Below, in pieces: positions 45,168 through 55,636 of a stretch of 64,000 nt of DNA. How positions within the stretch are numbered: the stretch's first letter is position 1; each line of letters starts with the position of its first letter. The DNA comes from an uncultured Bacteroidales bacterium (lineage in GTDB: Bacteria; Bacteroidota; Bacteroidia; Bacteroidales; Bacteroidaceae). The DNA is taken from NCBI GenBank assembly GCA_902779535.1, contig CACZBX010000004.1, positions 54,980 to 118,979 on the forward strand, given 5' to 3'. The position numbers and the translations under genes were made by a program. The notes under the pieces are model-generated. The model was not told the origin of the DNA and ran no database searches. It saw only the letters and a program-made list of their open reading frames with translations.

Positions 45168-45716
45168 TTACTTTTTGAAGTAACGGTTGTATAATCCCTC
45201 GAAACCTTTTCCGTGTCGAGCCTCATCCTTTGCCATTTCGTGAACCGTGTCGTGGATGGCATCCAGGTTCAGCGACTTTGCACGCACTGCAATGCGCTTC
45301 TTATCCTCGCAAGCGCCCTGCTCAGCCAACATACGCTTGTAGAGGTTGGTCTTCGTATCCCATACGACCTCGCCCAACAGCTCGGCAAATCTTGAAGCAT
45401 GATCAGCCTCCTCGAAAGCATAGCGCTTGAAAGCCTCGGCAATCTCAGGATAGCCTTCACGGTCGGCCTGACGGCTCATCGCCAAGTACATACCAACCTC
45501 ACCGCACTCACCGTTGAAATGTGCTCTCAAGTCCTTCAACATTTCCTCATCACATCCTTTGGCAACACCGATCACATGCTCATCAGCAAAAGCCAAGCCT
45601 GCCTCTTCGTCCACTTCCTTGAATTTGGAAGCCGGGGCCTTACAAATCGGACATCTTTCAGGTGCTTCGTCACCTTCGTATACGTAACCACATACAGTAC
45701 AAATAAACTTCTTCAT
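45168..45716 (-). CDS. rbr: Reverse rubrerythrin (rubredoxin domain N-terminal)
   Basis: 182 residues with the rubredoxin domain first ([22 protein letters not shown], four Cys). The ferritin-like di-iron domain follows, with Glu/His ligands in [27 protein letters not shown] and [16 protein letters not shown]. This reversed order is that of peroxide-scavenging reverse rubrerythrins of anaerobes, which reduce hydrogen peroxide with electrons from NAD(P)H. It has its own promoter at 45777-45807. Confidence 0.92.
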   Translation of the reverse strand: MKKFICTVCGYVYEGDEAPERCPICKAPASKFKEVDEEAGLAFADEHVIGVAKGCDEEMLKDLRAHFNGECGEVGMYLAMSRQADREGYPEIAEAFKRYAFEEADHASRFAELLGEVVWDTKTNLYKRMLAEQGACEDKKRIAVRAKSLNLDAIHDTVHEMAKDEARHGKGFEGLYNRYFKK

Positions 45717-45776
45717 GTCTTTTCTTTATTAAATGTTAGTCAATATCATGCCCGTCATCTACGCAGGCACTCTTTG

Positions 45777-45807
45777 CAAAGATAAGATAATAAATGAATA
45801 AAACAAG
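45777..45807 (-). promoter_or_regulatory. Promoter of the rubrerythrin gene
   Basis: On the minus strand CTTG (45804-45807), a 19-nt spacer, TATCTTTG (45777-45784). The -7 box runs into the palindrome CTTTGCAAAG (45771-45780 region), a possible operator. The leader is about 55 nt. Confidence 0.55.
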
Positions 45808-45903
45808 CCGGCAAATTCACTTTTTTCTCTTTTTATGGGTTTATTCACAAATTAATCGTTACTTTTGCTATATAAAGATTCCAAAACAGAAAAGAAGTTA
45901 AGT

Positions 45904-47832
45904 ATGAAATATGGTTTCGTAAAGGTGGCAGTTGCCATTCCCATGGTCAAGGTGGCTGATTGTGAATTCAATGTACAACAGATTCTGAACTTGATTTCCG
46001 CTGCCGAAGGGAAAGGCGTTGAAATCATTGCCTTCCCAGAGTTATGCCTCACGGGGTATTCGTGCGGTGATCTGTTCCAACAGACCCTACTCCTGGAAGA
46101 GGCTGAGATTGCCTTGATGAAGATTGTGAACGTCACACGACAAATGAACATCATCTCGATCGTAGGCATGCCCATCGTTCATAAAGGAGCTCTGATCAAT
46201 ACTGCCGTCGTCCTCCAAAAGGGCAAAGTGCTGGGCGTCGTACCCAAGACATTTATTCCAAACTACAAGGAGTTTTATGAGAAACGCTGGTTCACCTCGG
46301 CTAAAGATTTGCCTGATGGTGAGATCCGACTCTGCGGACAGTTGGTTCCAGTCAGTGCAAACCTGATCTTCGACACCCAGGAGACGAGCTTTGCCATTGA
46401 GATCTGTGAGGATGTATGGGCTCCCGTACCACCAAGTTCTACTCTTTCACTCAAGGGTGCGGAGATTATCTTCAACCTCTCGGCCGACAATGAATGTATC
46501 GGTAAGCACGAATATCTCCTCTCCTTGTTAAGTCAGCAATCCGCTCGCTGCCTGAGTGGCTATGTCTATAGTTCATGCGGCTACGGCGAATCGACTACCG
46601 ATGTGGTATATGCCGGCAATGGATTGATTTACGAATGTGGGAAGTTGTTAAGTCGTTCGAAGCGATTCCAATATAAGGAGCAGCTCATCATCAGCGAAAT
46701 CGATGTAGAGCGTATCCGCAATGAACGAAAGATGAACACCACCTTCACATCGAGCATCCGAGAGGCTGAGCCATGTCCAGACAAGCATATCGGTACTGAG
46801 TTTATCAACCGTCCCGACCTGATACTGACACGTGACTACCCGCAGCATCCATTTGTGCCAGAAAACGAATCGCAGCTGAACGAGCGTTGCGAGGAGATCT
46901 TCGCCATCCAAGTGGCAGGCCTGATCAAACGAATGGACCATTCACGATGCGAAAAGGTCGTGCTGGGTATCTCCGGAGGTTTGGACTCTACCCTCGCCTT
47001 ACTGGTTTGTGTACGCGCATTCAACCAATTGAAGATGGGAAACGAAGGGATCATCGCCGTAACCATGCCGGGCTTCGGCACCACCGACCGTACCTACCAG
47101 AACGCACTGAACCTGATGAACTCATTGGGTGTTACCATCCGCGAGATCAGTATCAAGGATGCGTGCATCCAACATTTTAAGGACATCAATCAAGATATCG
47201 ACAACCATGATGTAACCTATGAGAACAGTCAGGCTCGCGAACGTACACAGATTCTGATGGACATCGCCAACCAAGTGGGCGGACTCGTCGTTGGAACGGG
47301 CGACCTTTCCGAACTGGCCTTGGGATGGGCCACATACAACGGTGACCATATGTCGATGTACGGTGTCAATGCCAGCATACCAAAGACCTTAGTTCGCTAT
47401 CTGGTAAAGTGGGTAGCCATGAACGGTGTTGATGAAGAATCGAAGAAGACCCTACTTGATATTGTCGATACTCCGATTAGTCCGGAGCTGATTCCGGCCG
47501 ATGAGCAGGGAAATATCCAGCAAAAGACGGAAGACTTGGTCGGCCCGTACGAACTGCACGATTTCTTCCTCTATTACTTCCTTCGTTTTGGCTATCGTCC
47601 GAACAAGATTTACCTGTTGGCAACGCATGCCTTCAAGGGTGTTTACGATGAAGAGACCATCAAGAAATGGATCTACACCTTCTTCCGCCGGTTCTTCCAG
47701 CAACAGTTCAAGCGTTCTTGCCTGCCAGACGGACCAAAGGTGGGCAGCGTATCACTGAGTCCTCGCGGAGATTGGCGGATGCCGAGCGATGCAAGCGCCA
47801 ACCTCTGGCTGAAAGAATGTAAGGAACTATAA
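45904..47832 (+). CDS. nadE: Glutamine-dependent NAD+ synthase
   Basis: 642 residues from the ATG at 45904; the longer frame begins at a TTG that overlaps the -7 box TACTTTTG (45860-45867). The N-terminal nitrilase-type glutaminase domain has its Glu-Lys-Cys triad in [22 protein letters not shown] and [11 protein letters not shown]. The C-terminal synthetase domain carries the P-loop [13 protein letters not shown] and [15 protein letters not shown]. It converts nicotinate adenine dinucleotide to NAD+ with ATP and glutamine. Its end overlaps the convergent hisB end by 6 nt. Confidence 0.95.
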   Translation: MKYGFVKVAVAIPMVKVADCEFNVQQILNLISAAEGKGVEIIAFPELCLTGYSCGDLFQQTLLLEEAEIALMKIVNVTRQMNIISIVGMPIVHKGALINTAVVLQKGKVLGVVPKTFIPNYKEFYEKRWFTSAKDLPDGEIRLCGQLVPVSANLIFDTQETSFAIEICEDVWAPVPPSSTLSLKGAEIIFNLSADNECIGKHEYLLSLLSQQSARCLSGYVYSSCGYGESTTDVVYAGNGLIYECGKLLSRSKRFQYKEQLIISEIDVERIRNERKMNTTFTSSIREAEPCPDKHIGTEFINRPDLILTRDYPQHPFVPENESQLNERCEEIFAIQVAGLIKRMDHSRCEKVVLGISGGLDSTLALLVCVRAFNQLKMGNEGIIAVTMPGFGTTDRTYQNALNLMNSLGVTIREISIKDACIQHFKDINQDIDNHDVTYENSQARERTQILMDIANQVGGLVVGTGDLSELALGWATYNGDHMSMYGVNASIPKTLVRYLVKWVAMNGVDEESKKTLLDIVDTPISPELIPADEQGNIQQKTEDLVGPYELHDFFLYYFLRFGYRPNKIYLLATHAFKGVYDEETIKKWIYTFFRRFFQQQFKRSCLPDGPKVGSVSLSPRGDWRMPSDASANLWLKECKEL

Positions 47833-48972
47833 CGTCCCCTTGCTCGAAGGTACTTCGAAATGATAGATATCCCTTTGCACGGCCATCTTCAACGACCGTG
47901 CAAAGGCTTTAAATATACCTTCTATCTTGTGATGTTCGTTCTCGCCCTCTGCCTTGATGTTCAGGTTCATCCGCGCAGCGTCGCTGACCGATTTAAAAAA
48001 GTGGAGGAACATCTCTGTCGGCATATCTCCAATCTTCTCACGATGGAACCAAGCATCCCATACCAGCCAGGGACGGCCGCCAAAATCGAGTGCGACTTGG
48101 CACAGACAGTCGTCCATCGGCAAACAGAAGCCGTACCGTTCGATGCCTCGCTTGCTGCCCAATGCCTCGTACAGACATTCACCTAAAGCAAGTCCGGTAT
48201 CCTCGATGGTATGATGTTCATCCACTTCCAGATCACCCTTCACCTGCACGGTCAGATCCATGTTCCCATGTTTGGCAATCTGCTCGAGCATATGATTAAA
48301 GAAGCCCAAACCTGTGTTTATCTCACTCTTCCCTGTTCCGTCGACGTTCAATCGGATAAGGATATCGGTTTCCTTCGTCTTCCTCCGCACCTCTGCTCGC
48401 CGTTCGCCGGCAAATAGAAACTCAGCCACCTTATCCCAGTCATCGGTCGACAGCACACAGGTCTCCAGCAATTCAGGATTATCCATCAAAGAGGAAGTAT
48501 CCGGTTGCAGGAGAATGGCCTTACAACCCAAGTTCTTTGCCAGTTCCACATCCGTAGCACGATCACCAATCACAAAACTGTTGGGCAAATCGTAGTCTCC
48601 ATTCATATACTCTGTCAGCATACCCAGTCGGGGCTTTCTCGTCGGAGCGTTATCTTCCGGAAAGCTACGATCAATCAGCACATCCTGAAAAGTAATGCCC
48701 TCCCCTTCCAATGTACGCATCACCAAACGGTGGATCGGCCAGAAATCATCTTCAGGAAAAGAAGCCGTGCCCAGGCCATCCTGGTTAGTCACCATTACCC
48801 TTTCGAAATCCAGTTTCTCACAGATAAAGCTCAAGTTCCGCATCATCTTGGGATAGAATTCCAACTTCTCAAACGAATCGACCTGGTAATCGACAGGAGG
48901 CTCAATGATGAGCGTCCCGTCACGATCGATGAACAACACTTTCTTCTTCATATCTTTCTGATTCTTCTTCAT
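47827..48972 (-). CDS. hisB: Bifunctional histidinol-phosphatase / imidazoleglycerol-phosphate dehydratase
   Basis: 381 residues. The N-terminal HAD phosphatase (about 1-190) shows [15 protein letters not shown] and [18 protein letters not shown]. The C-terminal dehydratase (about 195-381) shows [30 protein letters not shown] and [18 protein letters not shown]. It performs the sixth and eighth steps of histidine synthesis. The ATG overlaps the hisC stop by 4 nt; a second in-frame ATG seven codons later is also possible. It is the last gene of hisGDCB. Confidence 0.95.
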   Translation of the reverse strand: MKKNQKDMKKKVLFIDRDGTLIIEPPVDYQVDSFEKLEFYPKMMRNLSFICEKLDFERVMVTNQDGLGTASFPEDDFWPIHRLVMRTLEGEGITFQDVLIDRSFPEDNAPTRKPRLGMLTEYMNGDYDLPNSFVIGDRATDVELAKNLGCKAILLQPDTSSLMDNPELLETCVLSTDDWDKVAEFLFAGERRAEVRRKTKETDILIRLNVDGTGKSEINTGLGFFNHMLEQIAKHGNMDLTVQVKGDLEVDEHHTIEDTGLALGECLYEALGSKRGIERYGFCLPMDDCLCQVALDFGGRPWLVWDAWFHREKIGDMPTEMFLHFFKSVSDAARMNLNIKAEGENEHHKIEGIFKAFARSLKMAVQRDIYHFEVPSSKGTL

Positions 48973-50006
48973 TGATAATTTCGCAAGGCATCCAACAATG
49001 CATCATCTTCTTCTTTCGTGCCGATCGTAATACGCAGACAATCTGCACACAACGACACCCTATGGCGGTTTCGCACAATGATGCCCTGACCGACCAGATA
49101 GGAATAGATGGCCGGAGCATCTGTTACACGTGCCAGGAAGAAGTTCGCATCGGTAGGGAAAACCTTGTCGCAACACGTTAGCCGAGCAAACTCTTGGATG
49201 AAGCGTGAACGTTCCTTCAGCAACACATCTACCCATTCGTCGATTTGCTCATACCGCTGCAGGATGCTAAATGCTTCACGTTGCGTCAGCAAGTTCACGT
49301 TATACGGATATTTCACCTTATTAAATAGGTCGATGATTCCCTTGTCGGCAAAGGCCATGCCCAAACGGATGGCTGCGCAGCCCCATGCCTTACTGAACGT
49401 ATTCAGGACAATCACCTTGGGGTACTTGTTTAAGTCCAGACGGAAAGAACGTTCGGCAGAGAAATCACCGTAGGCCTCATCAATGACCACAATACCATCA
49501 AACGATTCCAACAAGCGGACGATCTCTTTCCGATTCATGCTGTTACCCGTCGGATTGTTCGGGCTGCAAATCCACATCACCTTCGTATAATTGTCTGCGG
49601 CAGCCAACAGGCGGTCGGCCGACAGTTGAAAATCATGGTCCAACAATACAGGGCGATATTCCACATCATTGATGTCCGCACACACCCGATACATCCCATA
49701 GGTCGGTTCGATGGCCACCACATTATCTTCTCCAGGATTCGTAAAGCACCGATAAACCAAGTCGATGGCTTCATCGCTTCCATTACCGAGAAAGATTTGT
49801 TCAGCAAGAACCTGCTTACGCCGCGCAATCTCAGCCTTCAGTTCCGTTTGCAACGGATCAGGATAGCGATTCAACGGAGCATTGTAGGGATTTTCATTGG
49901 CATCCAAGAAAACCTGCGCCACATGTCCGCTATATTCATTTCTGGCCGAAGAATAAGGTTTCAGATTCCAGATATTCGGTCGAGTCAATGCTTGTAAGTC
50001 TCTCAT
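48969..50006 (-). CDS. hisC: Histidinol-phosphate aminotransferase
   Basis: 345 residues, PLP aminotransferase fold type [38 protein letters not shown] and the PLP-lysine in [19 protein letters not shown]. It transfers an amino group from glutamate to imidazole acetol-phosphate. It lies 1 nt after hisD and overlaps hisB by 4 nt. Confidence 0.95.
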   Translation of the reverse strand: MRDLQALTRPNIWNLKPYSSARNEYSGHVAQVFLDANENPYNAPLNRYPDPLQTELKAEIARRKQVLAEQIFLGNGSDEAIDLVYRCFTNPGEDNVVAIEPTYGMYRVCADINDVEYRPVLLDHDFQLSADRLLAAADNYTKVMWICSPNNPTGNSMNRKEIVRLLESFDGIVVIDEAYGDFSAERSFRLDLNKYPKVIVLNTFSKAWGCAAIRLGMAFADKGIIDLFNKVKYPYNVNLLTQREAFSILQRYEQIDEWVDVLLKERSRFIQEFARLTCCDKVFPTDANFFLARVTDAPAIYSYLVGQGIIVRNRHRVSLCADCLRITIGTKEEDDALLDALRNYQ

Positions 50007-50007
50007 A

Positions 50008-51288
50008 TCATCTTGTCTTTAAACGGATGGTTACGGCATTTCGATGAGCATCCAAGCCCTCGTGACTGGCCATCGTCTCAATAGCCGAGCCAATCGTCCG
50101 TAGGCCATCCTTCGTAATCTCTTGAAAAGTTATCTTTCGGATGAACGCATCCAGGTTCACACCGCTGTATGCCTTTGCATAACCCTTGGTGGGCAGCGTA
50201 TGATTGGTTCCCGATGCATAGTCGCCTGCACTCTCAGGCGAGAAAGAGCCAAGGAATACCGAGCCGGCATTCCACACTTGTTCTGCCAATGTCTCGTAGT
50301 CCTTTGCTTCGATAATCAGATGTTCCGGAGCATACATATTGGTCATGTCCATCGCTTCCTCCATCGAGTGAACCAAGATCAGTCGACTGTTCTCTAAAGC
50401 TTTTGCTGCAATCTCTTTCCGTGGGAGTACATCCAGTTGTCGCTCCACTTCTTGTTCCACCTGCTTAATCAGTTTTTCCGATGTCGATACCAAAAGAACC
50501 TGACTATCGATTCCGTGCTCCGCCTGCGACAACAAGTCGGCTGCAACAAAGGCAGCATTTGCCGTTTCATCGGCCAAGACCTCTACTTCCGATGGTCCGG
50601 CCGGCATGTCTATAGCCACATCGTACAAAGAGACCTGCTGCTTGGCTGCCTGTACATATTGGTTTCCAGGGCCAAAAATCTTATAAACCTTAGGAACACT
50701 CTCCGTCCCATACGCCATCGCTCCGATGGCTTGAACGCCTCCAGCCTTGAATATACGGCTGACGCCCGCCATCTTTGCCGCATACAGGATGACAGGATTC
50801 ACCTTTCCTTCTCGGTTAGGCGGTGTACAAAGAACGATCTCCTTACATCCGGCAATCCGTGCAGGGATGGCCAACATCAAAACCGTAGAAAAGAGCGGAG
50901 CTGTGCCTCCCGGAATATACAGTCCGACCTTCTCGATAGGAACAGCCTTCTGCCAACAGGTGACACCCGGCTTTGTCTCAACCTTCGTGGGGATGAAACG
51001 TTCCGCCTCATGGAATGTACGGATATTCTCGGCAGCCAACGAGATTGCCGTTTTCAGATCATCCGGCACCAAATTCTCAGCTTCAGCAATCTCATCCTTC
51101 GAGACGGTCAAAGAGGAAAGGCAGACACGATCAAACTGTTCCTCATAACCCAGGACCGCTTCGTCACCTCGCTGCTTGACATCATTCAGCACCTTGCCTA
51201 CCGTTTCACGCAAATCCTGCACATTCAGTTCCGGACGAAGCAACAAGGCATCCCAATCTGATCGTCTAGGATATCTAATCACTTTCAT
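50008..51288 (-). CDS. hisD: Histidinol dehydrogenase
   Basis: 426 residues: [65 protein letters not shown] (catalytic His) and [15 protein letters not shown]. It oxidises histidinol to histidine with two NAD+, the last step of the pathway, with zinc. It lies 11 nt after hisG. Confidence 0.96.
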   Translation of the reverse strand: MKVIRYPRRSDWDALLLRPELNVQDLRETVGKVLNDVKQRGDEAVLGYEEQFDRVCLSSLTVSKDEIAEAENLVPDDLKTAISLAAENIRTFHEAERFIPTKVETKPGVTCWQKAVPIEKVGLYIPGGTAPLFSTVLMLAIPARIAGCKEIVLCTPPNREGKVNPVILYAAKMAGVSRIFKAGGVQAIGAMAYGTESVPKVYKIFGPGNQYVQAAKQQVSLYDVAIDMPAGPSEVEVLADETANAAFVAADLLSQAEHGIDSQVLLVSTSEKLIKQVEQEVERQLDVLPRKEIAAKALENSRLILVHSMEEAMDMTNMYAPEHLIIEAKDYETLAEQVWNAGSVFLGSFSPESAGDYASGTNHTLPTKGYAKAYSGVNLDAFIRKITFQEITKDGLRTIGSAIETMASHEGLDAHRNAVTIRLKTR

Positions 51289-51299
51289 ATATCATCTTT

Positions 51300-52151
51300 T
51301 TAAACAATCATTTTCTCGATGGGCAGCACCAGAATTCCCTCTGCGCCCAACATCTTCAACTTCCCGATAATCTCCCAAAACGAATGTTCGCTCAGCACGG
51401 TATGAACCGAGCTCCATCCTTCTTGTGCCAGTGGCATGACTGTCGGACTCTTCATGCCCGGCAACACGGCAACAATCTCTTTCAGCCGGTCATTGGGGGC
51501 ATTCATCAAGACGTATTTCTTATCTTCAGCTGTCTTGACGGCCTCAATCCGGAACAACAGCTGCTCAAGAATTGCCTTCTTTTCATCATCTAATCCCTGA
51601 TTGGCAATCAACAACGCCTCACTCTGCATCACCGTCTCCACTTCCTTCAAGCTGTTGCTCACCAAAGTCGAACCCGAGCTGACAATATCAAAGATCGCAT
51701 CAGCCAGATGGATACCGGGAGCAATCTCAACCGAGCCTGTAATCACATGAATCTCAGCATGGATATTCTGCTTTTCCAGATATTGTTTCAAGATAATGGG
51801 ATAGGAAGTCGCAATCTTCTTCCCTTCGAACCATTCAATGCCTGTATAATCCTCCGACTTCGGAATAGCCAACGACAAGCGGCACTTACTGAATCCCAAC
51901 CGCTTTACAATGACCGCATTCTCATGACGCTCAACAAACTCATTCTCACCAACAATTCCTAAATCAGCCACACCATTGGCAACCGACTGTGGAATATCAT
52001 CATCCCTAAGAAATAAAATCTCGATCGGGAAGTTCGGGCTCTGCACAAGCAATGTCCGCTTGATGGAAGGGATTTTAATGTCCGCTTCCTGAAGCAATGA
52101 CATCGTATCATCGTACAGACGTCCTTTTGATTGTACTGCTATTCGCAACAT
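51300..52151 (-). CDS. hisG: ATP phosphoribosyltransferase (long form)
   Basis: 283 residues, the long HisG form with a C-terminal ACT-like regulatory domain (VLMNAPNDRLKEIVAVLPGMKSPTVMPL). The catalytic part has MLRIAVQSKGRLYDDT, GVADLGIVGENEFVE and DAIFDIVSSGSTLVSNSL, the PRPP loop region. It joins ATP and PRPP in the first, feedback-inhibited step of histidine synthesis. It is the first structural gene after the attenuator. Confidence 0.96.
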   Translation of the reverse strand: MLRIAVQSKGRLYDDTMSLLQEADIKIPSIKRTLLVQSPNFPIEILFLRDDDIPQSVANGVADLGIVGENEFVERHENAVIVKRLGFSKCRLSLAIPKSEDYTGIEWFEGKKIATSYPIILKQYLEKQNIHAEIHVITGSVEIAPGIHLADAIFDIVSSGSTLVSNSLKEVETVMQSEALLIANQGLDDEKKAILEQLLFRIEAVKTAEDKKYVLMNAPNDRLKEIVAVLPGMKSPTVMPLAQEGWSSVHTVLSEHSFWEIIGKLKMLGAEGILVLPIEKMIV

Positions 52152-52172
52152 GTTTACCTATTTTATAATCAT

Positions 52173-52200
52173 AAAAAAAGGCTTGCCTATCCGGCAAGCC
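52173..52200 (-). terminator. Attenuator terminator of the his operon
   Basis: On the minus strand GGCTTGCC (52193-52200) pairs with GGCAAGCC (52180-52187) and T7 follows (52173-52179), 22 nt before the hisG start. The left arm can alternatively pair with GGTGGGC (52224-52230, three G-U pairs), a possible antiterminator. TCACATCATC in the His codons (52255-52264) can pair with GATGAGTTGTGA (52212-52223, 2-nt bulge), a possible 1:2 hairpin. These are the parts of a ribosome-stalling attenuator. Confidence 0.85.
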
Positions 52201-52234
52201 CTATCTCCAAGTCACAACTCATCGCCCACCGAAA

Positions 52235-52279
52235 CTATTCGTCAGGTAAATGATGATGATGTGACAATGTTCTCTTCAT
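52235..52279 (-). CDS. hisL: His operon leader peptide
   Basis: A 14-residue open frame, MKRTLSHHHHLPDE then TAG, with four consecutive His codons. An in-frame ATG three codons earlier (52288) would add MGF, but it lies so near the promoter -7 box that the start at 52279 is more probable. Scarce charged tRNA-His would stall the ribosome on the CAT run and change folding of the downstream hairpins. It lies 84 nt before hisG. Confidence 0.88.
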   Translation of the reverse strand: MKRTLSHHHHLPDE

Positions 52280-52297
52280 AAAGCCCATATTTTTCGA

Positions 52298-52329
52298 CAA
52301 AAATAAACGTATTTATTTACAAACGCAAA
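52298..52329 (-). promoter_or_regulatory. Promoter of the his operon
   Basis: On the minus strand TTTG (52326-52329), a 20-nt spacer, TATTTTTG (52298-52305): consensus at every position. The transcription start should fall just before the leader peptide ATG, giving a very short 5' end. Confidence 0.8.
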
Positions 52330-52368
52330 CTTTTATCAGAAAAATTGCAGTTTTCCTATCAAAAAGAA

Positions 52369-52668
52369 TTAAATTTCATAATCTACGCAAGCACGATCTG
52401 CCTTGACATCTTTCAAGATACCCGCCGCTTTTACATGTTCGGGATGAACAGCATATGCTTTGACATCTTCCAATGTGTCGAATTCGCTTTCCAAACAGAT
52501 ATCCCATTTCTCAGCTGAGTTGATATTATACCCTACGAAAACTTTGCGTATAAAAGAGATACAGGTAGGAAGAGCTTCAATAGCCTTCTTAAAAGCCAGA
52601 ATAGCAGTCATTTTTTCCTCTTGGGATAAGGTTTCTTTCAATTTAAATAAAACAATGTGCTTAACCAT
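52369..52668 (-). CDS. Dabb (stress-responsive A/B barrel) domain protein
   Basis: 99 residues covering one dimeric A/B barrel domain: MVKHIVLFKLKETLSQEEK, AIEALPTCISFIRKVFVGYNI, DICLESEFDTLEDVKAYAVHPEHV. Members are small cytosolic dimers of mostly unknown function. It stands alone between the his promoter and the divergent udk gene. Confidence 0.85.
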   Translation of the reverse strand: MVKHIVLFKLKETLSQEEKMTAILAFKKAIEALPTCISFIRKVFVGYNINSAEKWDICLESEFDTLEDVKAYAVHPEHVKAAGILKDVKADRACVDYEI

Positions 52669-52739
52669 GATTCGTATATTTAATTAATTTGTTACTTTTG
52701 TGCGAAGATAATCATTTGTTTATAAAATAACCCAATACC

Positions 52740-53351
52740 ATGATAATAATTGGCATTGCAGGAGGAACAGGCTCCGGGAAGACCACCGTCGTAAAGAAAA
52801 TCATGGAACGATTCCAGCCCGACGAGGTTGTACTCCTACCCCAGGACTCCTACTACAAAGATAGCAGCAACGTTCCCGCAGAAGAAAGACAAAACATCAA
52901 CTTCGACCATCCTGATGCTTTCGACTGGGCTCTGCTCTCCAAACACATCTCGATGCTCAAGAAAGGTGAGGCCATCGAACAACCGATTTACTCGTACATC
53001 ACCTCGACACGGCAAAAAGAGACCATCCATATCGAGCCTAAAGAAGTGGTCATCATTGAAGGAATCCTCGCTCTCTGGGACAAGAAACTTCGTAGTTTGA
53101 TGGATTTGAAGATATTCGTGGATGCAGATCCTGATGAACGACTGATACGAGTTATCCAACGTGACGTGATCGAACGTGGACGAACGGCAGAAGTTGTCAT
53201 GGAACGCTATATGAGGGTATTGAAACCCATGCACATGGAGTTTATCGAGCCTTGTAAACGCTATGCCGACCTCATCATTCCGCTTGGAGGCATGAATACA
53301 AAAGCCATCGAAATACTTCGCCTATACATAGAAAAGATTTTAGGTAGATGA
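52740..53351 (+). CDS. udk: Uridine kinase
   Basis: 203 residues: P-loop GIAGGTGSGKTTVVKKI, LLPQDSYYKD, NFDHPDAFDW, PIYSYITSTR, VVIIEGILALWDKKLR and the ERLIRVIQRDVIERGR region. It phosphorylates uridine and cytidine for pyrimidine salvage. A -7 box TACTTTTG lies at 52693-52700. Its stop overlaps the following transglycosylase start by 4 nt (ATGA). Confidence 0.95.
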   Translation: MIIIGIAGGTGSGKTTVVKKIMERFQPDEVVLLPQDSYYKDSSNVPAEERQNINFDHPDAFDWALLSKHISMLKKGEAIEQPIYSYITSTRQKETIHIEPKEVVIIEGILALWDKKLRSLMDLKIFVDADPDERLIRVIQRDVIERGRTAEVVMERYMRVLKPMHMEFIEPCKRYADLIIPLGGMNTKAIEILRLYIEKILGR

Positions 53352-54733
53352 AAAAAGCCGTTCTGCTGCTGTTTTTGCTCACACTCACCTTCTTCATCGG
53401 TTGCCATCGTCATCGCAGTAATGACAATCTGGTAGAGGTGGACTTGCCACAAATACAAGACAGTGGTAGGATTGTTGCTTTGACCTTGTATGGATCAGCA
53501 TCTTATTTCCTCTATCGAGGAGAACCGATGGGTTTCGAGTATGAACTGATGCAGCAATTTGCCAAGTCGCTTGGCCTACAATTAGAGGTAAAAGTCGCCA
53601 AAAGCCAATCGGAATTGGTACGAATGCTTCAGCAAGGCGAAGGAGATATCATCGCCTTCAACCTTGGAATCACCAAAGAACTCAAGGATAGCGTACTGTT
53701 CTGTGGTGACGAACTGATCACCCATCAGGTATTGGTGCAACGTAATGGCACGGGCAACCACAAGCCCTTACAAGATGTGACCCAACTTGTGGGCAAGAAG
53801 ATACACGTAAAGCCCGGACGATACCTCGATAGGCTGAACAACCTGAACAAAGAGTTGGGAGGAGGTATCGACATACAGGTCGTCGAGAATGACAGTCTCT
53901 CCTCTGAAGATCTGATTGCCTTGGTAGCCAAAGGAGAAATAGACTACACCGTGTGCGACAACACCTTTGCGAAACTTAATAAGACCTATTTCTATAATCT
54001 GAATATCAACCTTGCCATCAGTTTCGACCAACGATCTTCATGGGCAGTGCGGACAACCTCTCCCCTTCTGGCTGAAGCGGCTACACGATGGCATGAAGAA
54101 AATTCAAAGTCGGCCGACTATAAACGCAGTCATAAGCGTTACTTCGAAATCAGCAAACAAATCCAACTCGATCCTATTCTGTCTATTGAAAATGGTGCGA
54201 TCTCCCACTTCGACCAGCTCTTCAAAAAATATGCAAAGGAAATCAATTGGGACTGGAGACTCCTTGCCTCATTGGCCTATACCGAATCAAACTTCGACAC
54301 CACCGCTGTGTCATGGGCCGGAGCCAGAGGATTGATGCAACTTATGCCGCTAACGGCCAAAGCGATGGGTGTTCCTGAAGGAAAAGAACAAAATCCGGAG
54401 GAAAGTATCAAGGCAGCTGTAAAATATCTTGGGCTTACGACAGAAACGTTCAAGAATATCCCTTCTGATAATGAACGGACAAAATTTGTTTTAGCAGCCT
54501 ATAACGCCGGCACCGGTCATATCCTTGATGCCATGGCTTTAGCAGAAAAATATGGGAAAGACAAAAATACGTGGGACGATAATGTCGAAACGTTCGTCCT
54601 CCTTAAGAGTAAGGAAGAATATTACAATGATCCCGTGTGCAAATTTGGTTATATCCGTGGAACCGACACCTATCAGTTCGTCAAAGACATCTTAAATCGA
54701 TTAGAAATATATAAAGAAAAAATTAAGAAATAA
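53348..54733 (+). CDS. mltF: MltF-like lytic transglycosylase lipoprotein
   Basis: 461 residues: a lipobox (LTFFIGCHRH), a periplasmic solute-binding domain of type 3 (about 35-265; GRIVALTLYGSASYFLYRGEP, GFEYELMQQFAKSLGLQLEV) and a C-terminal SLT domain (about 285-430). The SLT domain has catalytic Glu in LAYTESNFDTTAVSWAGA, GLMQLMPLTAKAMG and LAAYNAGTGHILDA. This is the MltF order. It cleaves peptidoglycan glycan strands to 1,6-anhydro products. It is translationally coupled to udk. Confidence 0.9.
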   Translation: MKKAVLLLFLLTLTFFIGCHRHRSNDNLVEVDLPQIQDSGRIVALTLYGSASYFLYRGEPMGFEYELMQQFAKSLGLQLEVKVAKSQSELVRMLQQGEGDIIAFNLGITKELKDSVLFCGDELITHQVLVQRNGTGNHKPLQDVTQLVGKKIHVKPGRYLDRLNNLNKELGGGIDIQVVENDSLSSEDLIALVAKGEIDYTVCDNTFAKLNKTYFYNLNINLAISFDQRSSWAVRTTSPLLAEAATRWHEENSKSADYKRSHKRYFEISKQIQLDPILSIENGAISHFDQLFKKYAKEINWDWRLLASLAYTESNFDTTAVSWAGARGLMQLMPLTAKAMGVPEGKEQNPEESIKAAVKYLGLTTETFKNIPSDNERTKFVLAAYNAGTGHILDAMALAEKYGKDKNTWDDNVETFVLLKSKEEYYNDPVCKFGYIRGTDTYQFVKDILNRLEIYKEKIKK

Positions 54734-54866
54734 CCAACCAACTTCATCAGTTTTGTTAATTTCACCCATTAATTAAGTTAACAAATACAAAATAATTAAG
54801 ATTCTATTCAACCTTTTACTTGTTTCTCATTCTAAAGGGTAAACAACTTATTAAAAACTTAAAGAT

Positions 54867-55406
54867 ATGAGAACAAGAGATTTTTTATTTGGTTTAGGAA
54901 TGGCTCTTTTATGTAGCCAAGTAGTGAATGCGCAGGAAAACAGACAACGTCATCAGCGCATGAGTAAAGAAGAAATGCAAGAAATGCAGATGAAGCGTAT
55001 GGTCAAGGAACTGAAACTGGATGAGGCAACCACTGCCAAGTTTACTCCGATCTATAAGGAATATCAAGAAGCAATGGCAGCTCTGCAACCTGAACGCCCG
55101 GAATTTACTGCTCCGCAAGGAGAAAATGAAGGAAAAGATGTTTCCAAGAAAGAGGAACGTAAAGCTCGTCCACAGCTCACCGACGAACAAATTGATAAGA
55201 TGATGGAAAAACGTTTCGAGCAGGCAAAGAAACAAACCAACTTACGCGAGACCTATTACAAGAAATTCAGAACAATTCTGTCAGCAGAACAAGCCCGTAA
55301 GGTGATCGAACCAGCACAACATCAGTCACGTCCGCAGATGCAACGTGGAGGCGGCGGCATGAATCGCCATCGCCCACAAGGTGGAAATTTCAGTTTCCGC
55401 CACTAA
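54867..55406 (+). CDS. Exported Spy/CpxP-like small protein
   Basis: 179 residues with a signal peptide (MRTRDFLFGLGMALLCSQVVNAQ). A charged helical body follows with two Spy/CpxP-style segments (KELKLDEATTAKFTPIYKEY and QTNLRETYYKKFRTILSAEQARKV) and a Gly/His/Arg-rich tail (RGGGGMNRHRPQGG). Such proteins are periplasmic chaperones or metal-responsive; the basic Gly/His tail is unusual. The exact family is not certain. A terminator follows at 55424. Confidence 0.65.
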   Translation: MRTRDFLFGLGMALLCSQVVNAQENRQRHQRMSKEEMQEMQMKRMVKELKLDEATTAKFTPIYKEYQEAMAALQPERPEFTAPQGENEGKDVSKKEERKARPQLTDEQIDKMMEKRFEQAKKQTNLRETYYKKFRTILSAEQARKVIEPAQHQSRPQMQRGGGGMNRHRPQGGNFSFRH

Positions 55407-55423
55407 AGAACTCACTTATAAAG

Positions 55424-55459
55424 AAAGCGTCCTGCCTATCTGGGACGCTTTTCTTTTTT
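55424..55459 (+). terminator. Intrinsic terminator
   Basis: AAAGCGTCC (55424-55432) pairs with GGACGCTTT (55443-55451), followed by TCTTTTTTC, 18 nt after the stop of the Spy-like gene. Confidence 0.85.
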
Positions 55460-55479
55460 CAGCATGAACGATAAAAATA

Positions 55480-55580
55480 TTCATCGAGTTTTCTCTGTCA
55501 AAAACTCGATGAATAAAAGAAAATACCCGATAAACGAGGGTGAAAAGCTCAACAAATGAAGGGAAAAGCTCGATGAATAA
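55480..55580. repeat. 21-22-bp periodic array with CTCGATGAA cores
   Basis: A 13-bp inverted repeat TTCATCGAGTTTT (55480-55492) / AAAACTCGATGAA (55501-55513) is followed by related cores at 55505, 55527, 55548 and 55569 (CTCGATGAA, CCGATAAAC, CTCAACAAA, CTCGATGAA), spaced 22, 21 and 21 bp. The linkers are purine-rich (GGGTGAAAAG, AGGGAAAAG). It lies between the convergent Spy-like and hutI genes. Confidence 0.55.
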
Positions 55581-55636
55581 ACGAGATTATACAAGGTTCT
55601 CGCTATCGCATCGATAACTATTCTGCAAATAGTGTA

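Noticed and set aside
45168..45716. Classical rubrerythrin
   Set aside because: The rubredoxin domain is N-terminal, not C-terminal, so it is the reverse type.
52173..52200. Simple terminator of the udk/Dabb region
   Set aside because: The T-run lies on the minus strand toward hisG and a His-rich leader peptide precedes it, which fits an attenuator.
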